From assembly GCF_008704995.1 (NCBI RefSeq), contig NZ_CP023747.1, positions 4,309,501 through 4,373,500 of the forward strand: a stretch of 64,000 nucleotides of DNA. Reading direction: 5' to 3'. The notes under the pieces were generated by a model, which was not told the DNA's origin, searched no databases, and worked only from the letters and a program-made list of their open reading frames with translations. The position numbers and the translations under genes were made by a program. Shown piece by piece: positions 35,570 through 43,877 of this stretch (position 1 is its first letter; each line of letters opens with the position of its first letter). The DNA is from Streptomyces nodosus. GTDB lineage: Bacteria; Actinomycetota; Actinomycetes; Streptomycetales; Streptomycetaceae.

Positions 35570-36784
35570 TCAGAGGCTCGGTGCCACCCGGCCCGTCACC
35601 TCTCCGAGGCCCACCCGCGTGCCGTTCGGGCCCGGTGCCCATGCCGTCAGCGTCACCACGTCCCCGTCCTCCAGGAACGCCCGCTTGCCGTCCGGGAGTT
35701 CGAGCGGTTCACGCCCGTTCCAGGTCAGCTCCAGGAGCGAGCCCCGCTCCCGCTCCGTCGTGCCGCTCACGGTGCCCGAGCCGTAGAGGTCGCCCGTCCG
35801 CAGGGACGCCCCGTTCACCGTCATGTGCGCGAGCTGCTGGGCCGCGGTCCAGTACATGGTCGAGAACGGCGGCTCGGAGACCGTATGGCCGTTGATCGCC
35901 ACGGAGATGCGCAGGTCGTAGCCCATCGGCTCCTCCTGCGCGTCGTCCAGGTACGGCAGCAGCGGGTGGGTGCGCTCCGGGGGCGCCACCCGCGCCTCCT
36001 CCAGCGCGTCCAGCGGGGTGAGCCATGCCGAGACGGACGTGGCGAACGACTTGCCGAGGAACGGCCCGAGCGGAACGTACTCCCAGGCCTGGAGGTCCCG
36101 CGCCGACCAGTCGTTGAGCAGGCACAGTCCGAACACATGGTCCCGGAACCCGGACATCCCCACCGGCCGGCCCAGCGGCGAGGGAACCCCCACCACGAAT
36201 CCGACCTCGGCCTCGATGTCCAGGCGCACCGAGGGCCCGAAGACCGGTGCCGGGTCCGTGGGCGCCTTGCGCTGCCCCTGCGGACGGACGACATCCGTGC
36301 CCGACACCACCACGGTGCCCGACCGGCCGTGGTAACCGATCGGCAGATGCTTCCAGTTGGGTGTCAGGGAGTCCTCGGCGTCCGGGCGGAAGATCTGACC
36401 GACATTGCGGGCATGGTTCTCGGAGGCATAGAAGTCGACATAGTCCGCGACCTCGAAGGGCAGATGCAGGGTGACCTCGGAGAGCGGATGCAGCAGAGGC
36501 GCGACGGTCTCCCGGTGCGCGGGATCCGTCACCCACTCCGTCAGCGCCCGGCGCACATCGGACCAGACGGGGCGACCGGCGGCCAGCAGGGGGCCGAGGG
36601 TCGGCCGGGCCAGCAGCGAGACATGGGGGGAGCCGAGCGCCCGCGCGGCCGCGCCCGCGTCGAGCACATGGTCGCCCAGGCGGACACCGACGCCGCGCGC
36701 ATCGGAGCCGGCGGCCGAGAAGACACCGTAAGGAAGGTTGTGCGGGCCGAAGGGGTCGTCCTCGGGAAGATCGAAGGGGGGCAT
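35570..36784 (-). CDS. Fumarylacetoacetase
   Basis: A 404-residue enzyme of the last step of tyrosine catabolism, which hydrolyses 4-fumarylacetoacetate to fumarate and acetoacetate. The two-domain family layout is present: an N-terminal domain (FGPHNLPYGVF) and the C-terminal FAH fold with DFYASENHARNVGQIFRP, LPIGYHGRSGTVV, LDIEAEVGFVVG, GLCLLNDWSARDLQAWEY and GSGTVSGTTERERGSLLELTW. These contain the Ca/Mg ligands (Asp and Glu) and catalytic His. The ATG at 36784 opens MPPFDLPEDDPFG, as in homologues. No other tyrosine-degradation gene is adjacent. Confidence 0.95.
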   Translation of the reverse strand: MPPFDLPEDDPFGPHNLPYGVFSAAGSDARGVGVRLGDHVLDAGAAARALGSPHVSLLARPTLGPLLAAGRPVWSDVRRALTEWVTDPAHRETVAPLLHPLSEVTLHLPFEVADYVDFYASENHARNVGQIFRPDAEDSLTPNWKHLPIGYHGRSGTVVVSGTDVVRPQGQRKAPTDPAPVFGPSVRLDIEAEVGFVVGVPSPLGRPVGMSGFRDHVFGLCLLNDWSARDLQAWEYVPLGPFLGKSFATSVSAWLTPLDALEEARVAPPERTHPLLPYLDDAQEEPMGYDLRISVAINGHTVSEPPFSTMYWTAAQQLAHMTVNGASLRTGDLYGSGTVSGTTERERGSLLELTWNGREPLELPDGKRAFLEDGDVVTLTAWAPGPNGTRVGLGEVTGRVAPSL

Positions 36785-36995
36785 GGATGCTGCCTCGCTT
36801 TCGTGCACTTCGGGTGGGTCGTGCGGGGGGTGGCGTGCCCTGAGGGACGCCCCCACACGGTACGGGTGGCCCGCCCGTCCCGGGCAGTGTCTCAAGAGTT
36901 CGCAATGTCCGAATAGGTCTTGTCAGAGGGGCCAATTCGGGCTTAGCGTCCTTTGGGGGCACGGACGGGGTGGGTCCGGTCCATAGGGGGGACAC

Positions 36996-38306
36996 GTGGG
37001 GGGACCCGTGGCCAGGAGCACCGGCAGCGTGCCGTTCGACGCGGACCGCGATGTACCGGGGCTCATCGTGAAGTTCGGCGACTACCCGCTGCACCACGGC
37101 GGCGTCGGCGCCATCCGCAGCCTCGGCCGGCTCGGCATTCCGATGTATGCGATCACCGAGGACCGTTACACACCGGCCGCCGCCTCCCGCTATCTGCGGC
37201 GCGCCTTCGTCTGGCCGACCACGGGGACGGAGGAACCGGAGCGACTGGTGGAGGGCCTGCTGCGGATCGGCAGGCGGATCGGCCGACCCACCGTGCTGGT
37301 CCCCACCGACGAGGAGGCCGCGGTCCTGATCGCGGAGCACCAGGACGTCCTGGCCGGCCCCTTTCTGTTCCCGAGGGTGGACGCCAAGCTTCCGCGCCGG
37401 CTGGCCAGCAAGCAGGGGCTGCACGAACTGTGCGTGGAACACGGCATCCCCAGCCCGGCGGCCGCCTTCCCGCAGTCGTACGACGACATCGTCGCCTTCG
37501 CGGAGAAGGCCCGCTTCCCGCTGGTGGCCAAGAACCGTGAGGCGTTCGTACGGCGCACCCGGCCCGCCGTCAACGGGACGACGCGGATCGCCACCCGCGA
37601 GGGCCTGCTGAGGCTCGCCCGCGACTGGGGAGAGCACCCCGGGGTGATCCTCCAGGAGTATCTGCCGCGGGAGGAGGCCGAGGACTGGATCGTGCACGCG
37701 TACTTCGACCGGGACTCGGCCCCGCTCGCCCTGTTCACCGGGGTCAAGGTCCGCTCCTGGCCGCCGCACGCGGGGATGACGGCCAGTGCGTACATCGTCG
37801 ACAACCCGGATCTCGCCGACCTCGCCACGCGTTTCATCGAGCGGATCGGCTTCACCGGCATCGTCGACCTCGACCTCCGCTTCGACCGCCGCGACGGCCG
37901 GTACAAGCTGCTCGACTTCAACCCCCGTATGGGCGCCCAGTTCCGGCTCTTCGAGAACGAGCCGGGAGTGGACGTCGTCCGGGCCATGCATCTGGACCTC
38001 ACCGGCCGTACCGTCCCGGCGGGGGCGCAGCGCTCCGGCCGTCGGTTCGTCGTGGAGAACATCGACCTGCCCGCCCTGCTCGCCTACCGCCGCAGCGGCT
38101 ATACGACTCCGCACGCACCGGCCCGCGCGAGCGGTACGGAGCTGGCCTGGTTGGCGGGGGACGACCCCCGGCCGTTCTTCACCATGCTCGCGCGCCTCGT
38201 GCGGCCGGGCGCAAAACATCTGTATCAGCTGTGGCGGACCAACCGCCGTGGCAGCACCACGCGTTCGGGCAGGCGGCCCGGTCCGGCCCGTTCCACCACG
38301 AAGTAG
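36996..38306 (+). CDS. ATP-grasp ligase-like protein
   Basis: A 436-residue protein. The N-terminal preATP-grasp part (about 20-110, LIVKFGDYPLHHGGVGAIRSLGRLGIPMYAI) is followed by an ATP-grasp domain: the Lys in FPLVAKNREAF, the LQEYLPREEAEDWIVH hinge, and the metal-binding Glu/Asn region GIVDLDLRFD...YKLLDFNPRMGAQFRLFE. The family joins a carboxylate to an amine through an acyl phosphate. The C-terminal 100 residues are specific to this type, with a basic tail. GTG at 36996 and GTG at 37008 both have G-rich ribosome sites. A flavoprotein starts 28 bases downstream, so the two are likely co-transcribed. The substrates are unknown. Confidence 0.85.
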   Translation: MGGPVARSTGSVPFDADRDVPGLIVKFGDYPLHHGGVGAIRSLGRLGIPMYAITEDRYTPAAASRYLRRAFVWPTTGTEEPERLVEGLLRIGRRIGRPTVLVPTDEEAAVLIAEHQDVLAGPFLFPRVDAKLPRRLASKQGLHELCVEHGIPSPAAAFPQSYDDIVAFAEKARFPLVAKNREAFVRRTRPAVNGTTRIATREGLLRLARDWGEHPGVILQEYLPREEAEDWIVHAYFDRDSAPLALFTGVKVRSWPPHAGMTASAYIVDNPDLADLATRFIERIGFTGIVDLDLRFDRRDGRYKLLDFNPRMGAQFRLFENEPGVDVVRAMHLDLTGRTVPAGAQRSGRRFVVENIDLPALLAYRRSGYTTPHAPARASGTELAWLAGDDPRPFFTMLARLVRPGAKHLYQLWRTNRRGSTTRSGRRPGPARSTTK

Positions 38307-38334
38307 GCACGGTCGCGTCCTGGGGAGGGACTTC

Positions 38335-39537
38335 GTGATTCAACCGGTAGCAGTGATCGGCGCCGGGCCGTTCGGCCTGTCCACCGCCGCCCATCTGCGG
38401 GCGCGGGGCGTGCCGGTGCGCGTCTTCGGCGAGCCCATGGTGAGCTGGCGCGACCATATGCCCCAGGGCATGCTCCTGAAATCGACCCCGGCCGCCTCCA
38501 CCATCGACGCGCCCCAGGGCGGCCACACCCTGGTCGACTACTGCGATGCCGCCGGCATCCCCCGGCTGGTGACGGACGAGGACATCGTCCCGGTCGGGAC
38601 GTTCCTCGCCTACGGCGAGTGGTTCCAGCAGAAGCTGGTGCCCGAACTGGAACGGGTCCGGGTCGTCTCCGTGGACCGCCGGCCGGGCGGCGGGTTCGAT
38701 CTGAAGCTGGACTCGGGTGAACTCTTCGCCGCGCGTGCGGTCGTGGTGGCCACGGGCCTGTCGGGGCTCGCGCATCTGCCGCCCGAGCTGGCGACGGCCG
38801 CGGCGGACGGACCCACGCCGCTCGGCCCGGTCTCCCACAGCTCCCAGCACCACGATCTGCACCGGTTCTCCGGCAAGGAACTGCTGGTGGTCGGCGCGGG
38901 GCAGTCCGCGCTGGAGACGGCGGTGCTGGCGGCCGAGGCGGGGGCCCGGGTGCGCGTGGTGGCACGCGGTCGCGGCAAGGTCGCCTTCGGCGCGCCCCCG
39001 TGGCGGCAGCCGAGGCTGCGCCCCGAATCGCCGTTCGGCCGCGCCTGGTCGCTGTGGGCGCTGAGCTACTACCCGCACCCGTACCGCTTTCTGCCCGCCG
39101 GGACCCGCCACTATCTGGTCCGCCGGGTGCTCGGCCCGCTCGGCGCGTGGTGGTTGCGGGAGCGTTTCGAAGGCACGGTGGAGGTGCACGACGTGGACCG
39201 GGTCGTGGGTGCGTCCGCGTCGCACGGGGGACCGGTGCTGACGGTCCGCTCGCACACCGGCGGCACGGAGGAACTGGCCGCGGACCATGTGATCGCCGCC
39301 ACCGGCTACCGCGTGGACATCGCGGCCATGGACTTCCTGGGCCATGAGCTGCGCACGGAGCTGGCGGTGAGCCGGGGTGCACCGAGGCTCGGCGCGGGCT
39401 ATGCCTCCTCAGTCCCGGGTCTGTACTTCACGGGACTTCCGGCAGCGGCCTCGTACGGTCCGGTGATGCGGTTCGTGTGCGGCACGGAGTTCGCCTCCCC
39501 GCGCCTGGCCAAGCATCTGACGGCGGCGCACCGCTGA
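38335..39537 (+). CDS. FAD/NAD(P)-dependent oxidoreductase, class B monooxygenase-like
   Basis: A 400-residue flavoprotein. The FAD Rossmann motif is VAVIGAGPFGLSTAAHLRARG at the N-terminus, and a second dinucleotide motif ELLVVGAGQSALETAVLAAEAGA is near residue 185. The C-terminal VIAATGYRVD matches the ATG motif of N-hydroxylating and Baeyer-Villiger-like monooxygenases. LKSTPAASTIDAP and VPVGTFLAYGEWFQQKLVPEL replace the usual substrate-domain sequence. A strong GGGGAGGGA precedes the GTG. Pairing with the upstream ATP-grasp gene suggests a two-step modification of one substrate. Whether it is a monooxygenase or a dehydrogenase cannot be told from sequence. Confidence 0.85.
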   Translation: MIQPVAVIGAGPFGLSTAAHLRARGVPVRVFGEPMVSWRDHMPQGMLLKSTPAASTIDAPQGGHTLVDYCDAAGIPRLVTDEDIVPVGTFLAYGEWFQQKLVPELERVRVVSVDRRPGGGFDLKLDSGELFAARAVVVATGLSGLAHLPPELATAAADGPTPLGPVSHSSQHHDLHRFSGKELLVVGAGQSALETAVLAAEAGARVRVVARGRGKVAFGAPPWRQPRLRPESPFGRAWSLWALSYYPHPYRFLPAGTRHYLVRRVLGPLGAWWLRERFEGTVEVHDVDRVVGASASHGGPVLTVRSHTGGTEELAADHVIAATGYRVDIAAMDFLGHELRTELAVSRGAPRLGAGYASSVPGLYFTGLPAAASYGPVMRFVCGTEFASPRLAKHLTAAHR

Positions 39538-39591
39538 ACACCGAAGCACCCGGGGTCGGTTGGAGCGGGACCGCCGGGACGGCTCCGTCCG

Positions 39592-39597
39592 TATTCT
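39592..39597 (+). promoter_or_regulatory. -10 element for leaderless HAD gene
   Basis: TATTCT lies exactly six bases before the ATG at 39604, with no Shine-Dalgarno and no clear -35. Confidence 0.45.
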
Positions 39598-39603
39598 CTG
39601 ATC

Positions 39604-40416
39604 ATGGCCGCACCGCTCGCGTACACACTCATCGCCACCGATCTGGACGGAACGCTGCTGCGAGGTGACGACACGCTCTCCGACCGGTCCAGGGCCGCGC
39701 TGGCCCGGGCCGTGGCGGCCGGCGCACAGCACCTGGTGGTGACGGGGCGCCCGGCGCCGAGAGTACGGCCGCTGCTGGACGACCTCGGCGCCACGGGGCT
39801 CGCGGTGTGCGGACAGGGCGCGCAGGTGTACGACGCCGGCGCCGACCGGCTGCTGTTCTCCGCCACCCTGGACCGGGAGCTGGCGGAGACCGCGCTCGGC
39901 AAGATCGAGGCCGAGGTCGGGCAGGTCTGTGCGGCCGTCGACCAGGACGGGGTGGACGGGCTCACGCTCATCGAGCCCGGCTACCGGATGCCGCACCCCA
40001 CCCTGCCCGCGGTACGGGTGGGACGGCGCGAGGACCTGTGGCGCCGGCCCGTCAGCAAGGTGCTGCTGCGCCATCACGCCCTGTCCGACGACGCGTTGGC
40101 GGCGGCGGCCCGTGGCGCGGTCGGTTCCCTGGCTACGGTCACCATGTCGGGGCCCGGCACCGTCGAACTCCAGCCCTCGGGCATCACCAAGGCGACGGGG
40201 CTGGCGCTGGCCGCCGAGCACCTCGGACTGAGCCGGTCCGGCACCGTCGCCTTCGGGGACATGCCCAATGACATACCGATGTTCGACTGGGCCGCGTACG
40301 GCGTCGCCATGGCCAACGCCCATCCCGAACTCAAGGCGGTCGCCGACGAGATCACCACATCGAACGAGGACGACGGCATCGCCGTCGTCCTCGAACGACT
40401 GTTCCCGGGGCGCTAG
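39604..40416 (+). CDS. HAD-superfamily phosphatase, Cof type
   Basis: A 270-residue HAD hydrolase with a C2-type cap. Motif I is ATDLDGTLLRGDD (nucleophile Asp and acid Asp), motif II is VTGRPAPR, the motif III Lys is in SGITKATGLALAAEHLGL, and motif IV is AFGDMPNDIPMF. Such enzymes dephosphorylate small sugar phosphates or flavin precursors; the substrate is not predictable. The ATG begins a likely leaderless message, six bases after TATTCT. Confidence 0.94.
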   Translation: MAAPLAYTLIATDLDGTLLRGDDTLSDRSRAALARAVAAGAQHLVVTGRPAPRVRPLLDDLGATGLAVCGQGAQVYDAGADRLLFSATLDRELAETALGKIEAEVGQVCAAVDQDGVDGLTLIEPGYRMPHPTLPAVRVGRREDLWRRPVSKVLLRHHALSDDALAAAARGAVGSLATVTMSGPGTVELQPSGITKATGLALAAEHLGLSRSGTVAFGDMPNDIPMFDWAAYGVAMANAHPELKAVADEITTSNEDDGIAVVLERLFPGR

Positions 40417-40438
40417 CCCTCGGCTTATCCCGAAGGGC
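40416..40438. terminator. Short hairpin between convergent genes
   Basis: GCCCT-CGG pairs with CCG-AGGGC with one bulged A and a 6-base loop. It starts at the last base of the HAD stop and precedes the convergent transglycosylase stop by 5 bases. Confidence 0.5.
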
Positions 40439-40443
40439 GGATC

Positions 40444-40950
40444 TCAGTACGCGCTGTTGACGTTGTCGATCGAGCCGTACCGGTGGGCGGCGTAGTTGCA
40501 CGCGGCCGTGATGTTCGCGATCGGGTCGTAGGGGTCGAAGGCCGTGCCCGGCACGTGGTACGTGCTGAAGGTCGGGTCGATGACCTGGAGGAGGCCCTTG
40601 GACGGGATGCCCGCACGAGCGTTGGAGTCCCAGAGGTTGATGGCCTTCGGGTTGCCCGAGGACTCGCGCATCACATTGCGGTAGATGCCGTTGTAGGAGC
40701 CGGGGATCCCGTGCTGCTTCATGATCGACAGCGACTGACGGATCCAGCCGTCGAGGTTCCCGGAGGTGCTGGTCGAGGCCGTCAGGGCCATCGGGGCCTT
40801 GGCGGGGGTGGCGGCGGAGGCGCCGGTCGCGCCCAGGATCGGGAGGGCGAGAACGGCGGCTCCGGTGCCCGCGACGGCAAGGGCGCGGGTCAGACGGACG
40901 GCCTTGGAGTTGCGGTTCCGACGGCGTGCGGGCAGGGAGAAAGCGGGCAT
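40444..40950 (-). CDS. Secreted lytic transglycosylase-like (SLT domain) protein
   Basis: A 168-residue exported protein. The signal peptide has a basic start (SLPARRRNRNSKAVRLTR) and a core ending ATGASAA. The mature part is a lysozyme-like SLT domain: the catalytic Glu in RNVMRESSGNP, then KGLLQVIDPTF and the closing NITAACNYAAHRYGSIDNVNSAY. It would cleave the glycan strands of peptidoglycan. GGAGAGGAA precedes the ATG. The roughly 175-base leader carries a c-di-AMP riboswitch, tying its expression to the second messenger that also controls resuscitation-promoting factors in Streptomyces. Confidence 0.93.
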   Translation of the reverse strand: MPAFSLPARRRNRNSKAVRLTRALAVAGTGAAVLALPILGATGASAATPAKAPMALTASTSTSGNLDGWIRQSLSIMKQHGIPGSYNGIYRNVMRESSGNPKAINLWDSNARAGIPSKGLLQVIDPTFSTYHVPGTAFDPYDPIANITAACNYAAHRYGSIDNVNSAY

Positions 40951-40965
40951 GTCGTTTTCCTCTCC

Positions 40966-41140
40966 GATGCCTGCGAGGTGAGCTGTCGGGTTCGGGCGGG
41001 GAGGTGCCCGGCCGGTCTCGGTGTCGAGACGCGGCTTCACCCCGAGCCGCTCCGGAACGGTGTCCGGTGCGGCGGCTTACCTGGGTCCCCCGCTCCTGCC
41101 GTCGTGTGTAGAAGGAGCCTCGAGCGGCGGCAGGATTCGG
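40966..41140 (-). ncRNA. c-di-AMP riboswitch (ydaO/yuaA type)
   Basis: Read on the minus strand, the leader contains the conserved blocks of the class in order: GGGGGACCCAGG (41080-41091), CGGGGTGAAGCCG (around 41032-41044) and CGAACCCGACAGCT (40981-40994), then CACCTCGCAGGC (40969-40980), ending just before the ribosome site. Motif order and spacing match streptomycete ydaO RNAs such as the rpfA leader as I remember them. The 5' boundary is approximate. Ligand-bound RNA is expected to lower expression of the transglycosylase. Confidence 0.85.
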
Positions 41141-41506
41141 CATTCCGCTCGCGGTGAGAGGAAGGTATGCGACCGCACATATCGGGAACAAGCTCGAAAG
41201 TCACACTCCTGCCCGAATAACCCTGACTTGAGGGAATAAGGGGGGTGATCCAATGTGTTGAGGGGGGTTCAACTGGCCATGCGCGCGGAGGGCGTTGGCG
41301 ATATGGCCAGAAAAGGGTGATCATGCCCTGAGGTGACCCAATTCACTCGCGAGTCCTTGTTGATGGCGAGGGGGTATTGGGTGAAGAAAAGCCCGCAAAG
41401 ATGCTTAAAACGGACATAAAGCGTTGCTGTGTTGAGGGTCACTCGCCCAAGGTTCTCCCGTTTCAGGGCATATGGGAGTGGGGTGTGGTCGCCGTGCACC
41501 CGCCGT
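41141..41506 (-). other. Promoter region of the riboswitch RNA and an AT-rich stretch
   Basis: Minus-strand TTGTTC and ATACCT, about 17 bp apart near 41160-41190, are a possible promoter for the riboswitch transcript. The remaining stretch to the CocE stop (about 41222-41460) is much less GC-rich than the rest of the window. A 76-codon frame on the minus strand (41269-41499) lacks the third-position GC of real genes, so no gene is called. Confidence 0.35.
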
Positions 41507-43501
41507 CTATCCCTGCACGCGAGGGATCCGCCGCTCCCAGGTCCGGTGGAACACCACCTCGTAGCCGTCCTTGCAGACGATCTCGGTCCAGACGGCGAAG
41601 TCCGTGTCGGTGCAGCTGACCTCGGAGTGTGTCTCCACCCGCGCGTCCCACCCCTGTTCGGGCCGGTGCAGCCGCACCGACCGGTCGCTCCGGGCGCGGG
41701 CGGTGGAGGGTCCCGAGTCCCCGATGGTGTAGGCCTCCAACGCGTCCTCGGTGACCTCGAGGCCGTCGGGGTAGACCCGGGTGCCGTCGCGGCTCGGGTC
41801 GACCACCAGGAGCCACTCGCCCTTCGCCGTGTCCCGCACCACCAGGCGCTCCGGGCGGGGTTCCTCGAGCGTGGCCGGGCTGCTGACGCGGAGCGGCTCG
41901 TACTGCTCCGGCTCGGCGAAGGCGATCGTGGGCCCGGACTCCCTCGCGCGTACCGGGAGTTCCAGCGAACTGCCCGCCGGGTCCAGGGTGAAGCCCGCCT
42001 CCGAACCCGGCTGCGGCCACAGCCACGGCCAGTACGCGGAGGACACGGCGAGACGGATGCGGTGCCCGGCGCGGAAGGTGTGGCCGATGCCGTTCAGCGC
42101 GAACACCACATCCTCGGTGGCGCCAGGGGGCCAGGGCGTCTCCCGGTCGGGACCATGACGTGCGAGCAGATTCAGTGCGCCCCGGGTGACCAGCGTCGAC
42201 GACCCGTCGGGCGCCACGTCGCAGAGCCGGGCGACGACCTGGGCGCGCGGCACCGGGCAGGTCAGCCGCAGGCGCACCCGGGGCCGTCCCAGCAGCCAGG
42301 TCTCCTCGGCCGCCGCGAACTCGAAGCACACCGAGCGCGCGTCCTCCTCCCGCTGGTCGGGCGGCAGATCGGCGTCGTTCCCACGAGGGGCGAAGCGGCC
42401 GGCGTCGAGCCCGGTGTGCATGGGGGACCGCACGAGTACGGGAGCGCCCTGGAGCGTGTACGAGACCCAGGTGACCTGTGGCGAGGGCCAGGCCGGCTCG
42501 CCGATCCAGCGGCCCGGCAGCACCTCGTAGCTGGTCGCCGGGGGATGCGGGCCGTCGAGGTAGGCGCGCAGCACCGGCTCCGCCATCACCCCGGTGTCCT
42601 CGTCCTTGAGCCAGTGGTCCCACCAGCGGAGCGTCTCCTGGAGGAAGCCGATCGCGGGGCCCGGCTGACCGTGGTCGGGGTACTGGAGCGACCATGGCCC
42701 GATCAGGCCTCTCACACGGTCGGGTGGAAGCTGCTCCACCAGTCCGAGCACGGTGTCCCGGTGCGGTTCGTGCCAGCCGCCCACCGCGAGGACGGCCGCC
42801 CGGGGTGTGCCCGGGTCCTCCCCGGGGCCGCCGTCCGGCCGGGGGCCGTCCGGTACCGGGTCGCCCGGCCAGGCGTCGACCAGCGGCTCCATGGCCTCCA
42901 GGCGCCGGGCCCAGACGTCCCGCCACACCGTGCCCACATACGTGGGGTCCGGGGGCAGGGCCGCGAGTGCGAGCAGCGCCGCCGCCCGTGCGGGCAGACC
43001 GCCGGCGAGGACGGAGCCGCCGGTCCGGCGCAGATCCTCGAAGTGGCGTTCGCCGGCGGGGCAGACGGCGACGACCGCCCGTAGGGGCTCGGGCGCCAGG
43101 GCCGCGACCCGGAGCGAGGCGAGGCCGCCCCAGGAGATGCCGAACATGCCCACCCGGCCGTCGCACCAGGGCTGGGCGGCCAGCCACTCGACGACATCGA
43201 CGCCGTCGAGGAGTGCGGTCGCCGCATGCGGGTCGGCCGTCGGCAGGCCGTCCGAGTTGCCGTACCCGCGCGCGTCCACCCGTACGGAGACATAGCCGTG
43301 GCCCGCGTACCAGGGGTGCCGCTGCCGGTCGCGGGGCGCGGTGGCGTCGGTGAGGCGGCCCGGCTGGTATTCCAGGAGGGCCGGGACGGGCCCCGAGGTC
43401 AGCGGACGCCAGGCGCGTGCATACAGACGGGTGCCGTCCCGCAGCGGGATCCAGAAGTCCCCGTGGGTGATCTCATGGGGCAAGGACGTACGGATGTGCA
43501 T
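41507..43501 (-). CDS. CocE/NonD-family hydrolase
   Basis: A 664-residue alpha/beta hydrolase of the X-Pro dipeptidyl-peptidase/cocaine-esterase family. The N-terminal sequence HGDFWIPLRDGTRLYARAWRP and the oxyanion region VSVRVDARGYGNSDG are followed by the nucleophile elbow FGISWGGLAS. The LIGPWSLQYPDHGQPGPAIGFLQETLRWWDHWLKDED block carries the catalytic Asp/His area. A C-terminal jelly-roll domain ends in YEVVFHRTWERRIPR. The family cleaves esters or amides, and the substrate is unknown. The ATG at 43501 has GAGG upstream. The gene is divergent from the polyprenyl synthase, and a palindrome lies between. Confidence 0.9.
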   Translation of the reverse strand: MHIRTSLPHEITHGDFWIPLRDGTRLYARAWRPLTSGPVPALLEYQPGRLTDATAPRDRQRHPWYAGHGYVSVRVDARGYGNSDGLPTADPHAATALLDGVDVVEWLAAQPWCDGRVGMFGISWGGLASLRVAALAPEPLRAVVAVCPAGERHFEDLRRTGGSVLAGGLPARAAALLALAALPPDPTYVGTVWRDVWARRLEAMEPLVDAWPGDPVPDGPRPDGGPGEDPGTPRAAVLAVGGWHEPHRDTVLGLVEQLPPDRVRGLIGPWSLQYPDHGQPGPAIGFLQETLRWWDHWLKDEDTGVMAEPVLRAYLDGPHPPATSYEVLPGRWIGEPAWPSPQVTWVSYTLQGAPVLVRSPMHTGLDAGRFAPRGNDADLPPDQREEDARSVCFEFAAAEETWLLGRPRVRLRLTCPVPRAQVVARLCDVAPDGSSTLVTRGALNLLARHGPDRETPWPPGATEDVVFALNGIGHTFRAGHRIRLAVSSAYWPWLWPQPGSEAGFTLDPAGSSLELPVRARESGPTIAFAEPEQYEPLRVSSPATLEEPRPERLVVRDTAKGEWLLVVDPSRDGTRVYPDGLEVTEDALEAYTIGDSGPSTARARSDRSVRLHRPEQGWDARVETHSEVSCTDTDFAVWTEIVCKDGYEVVFHRTWERRIPRVQG

Positions 43502-43659
43502 GCGCGTGACCTCGGACTCCTTCGACTCTTCGGCGACGTCCGCGGTGGACCCCGGTGTGTCGCGGCGGCCGGTGGTGTAGACGGGAGGACGTGAGGGGCC
43601 GTACCGGGCTGCGAGAGGCACTGTTCGGGTATGTCGATAAATATGTCTGCATATCACCT

Positions 43660-43684
43660 GATCACGAACATACCGTTCGTGATC
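43660..43684. promoter_or_regulatory. Perfect 10-bp-arm palindrome in a divergent promoter region
   Basis: GATCACGAAC and GTTCGTGATC flank a 5-bp spacer in the 376-bp gap between the CocE and polyprenyl synthase starts. Its size and symmetry suggest a dimeric repressor operator. It resembles but does not fit the actinobacterial SOS box, whose GAAC/GTTC spacer is 4 bp. AT-rich TATGTCGATAAATATG lies just left of it. Confidence 0.5.
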
Positions 43685-43877
43685 CGATACCGCCCGGCCT
43701 GGAACAGTGGGCGCTCGTGGTGATCGAAACCTGACCGGATACGCTGACTTGAGTGAAGGCAACGACAGATCGACAAACGCGATGAGCCGCGTCGAGTGGC
43801 GGTGTCATCGACCGAGTGACCGTTCTTGAGACCGACCGTGTGATCGTCAGTAGACGTCAGCAGACAGGAGACCCCAC

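Noticed and set aside
41269..41499. A 76-codon minus-strand frame before the riboswitch
   Set aside because: Codon use does not match the window (low third-position GC) and the translation shows no domain.
43660..43684. SOS box (LexA operator)
   Set aside because: GAAC and GTTC are separated by 5 bp, whereas the actinobacterial LexA site has 4, and neither flanking gene is a typical damage gene.
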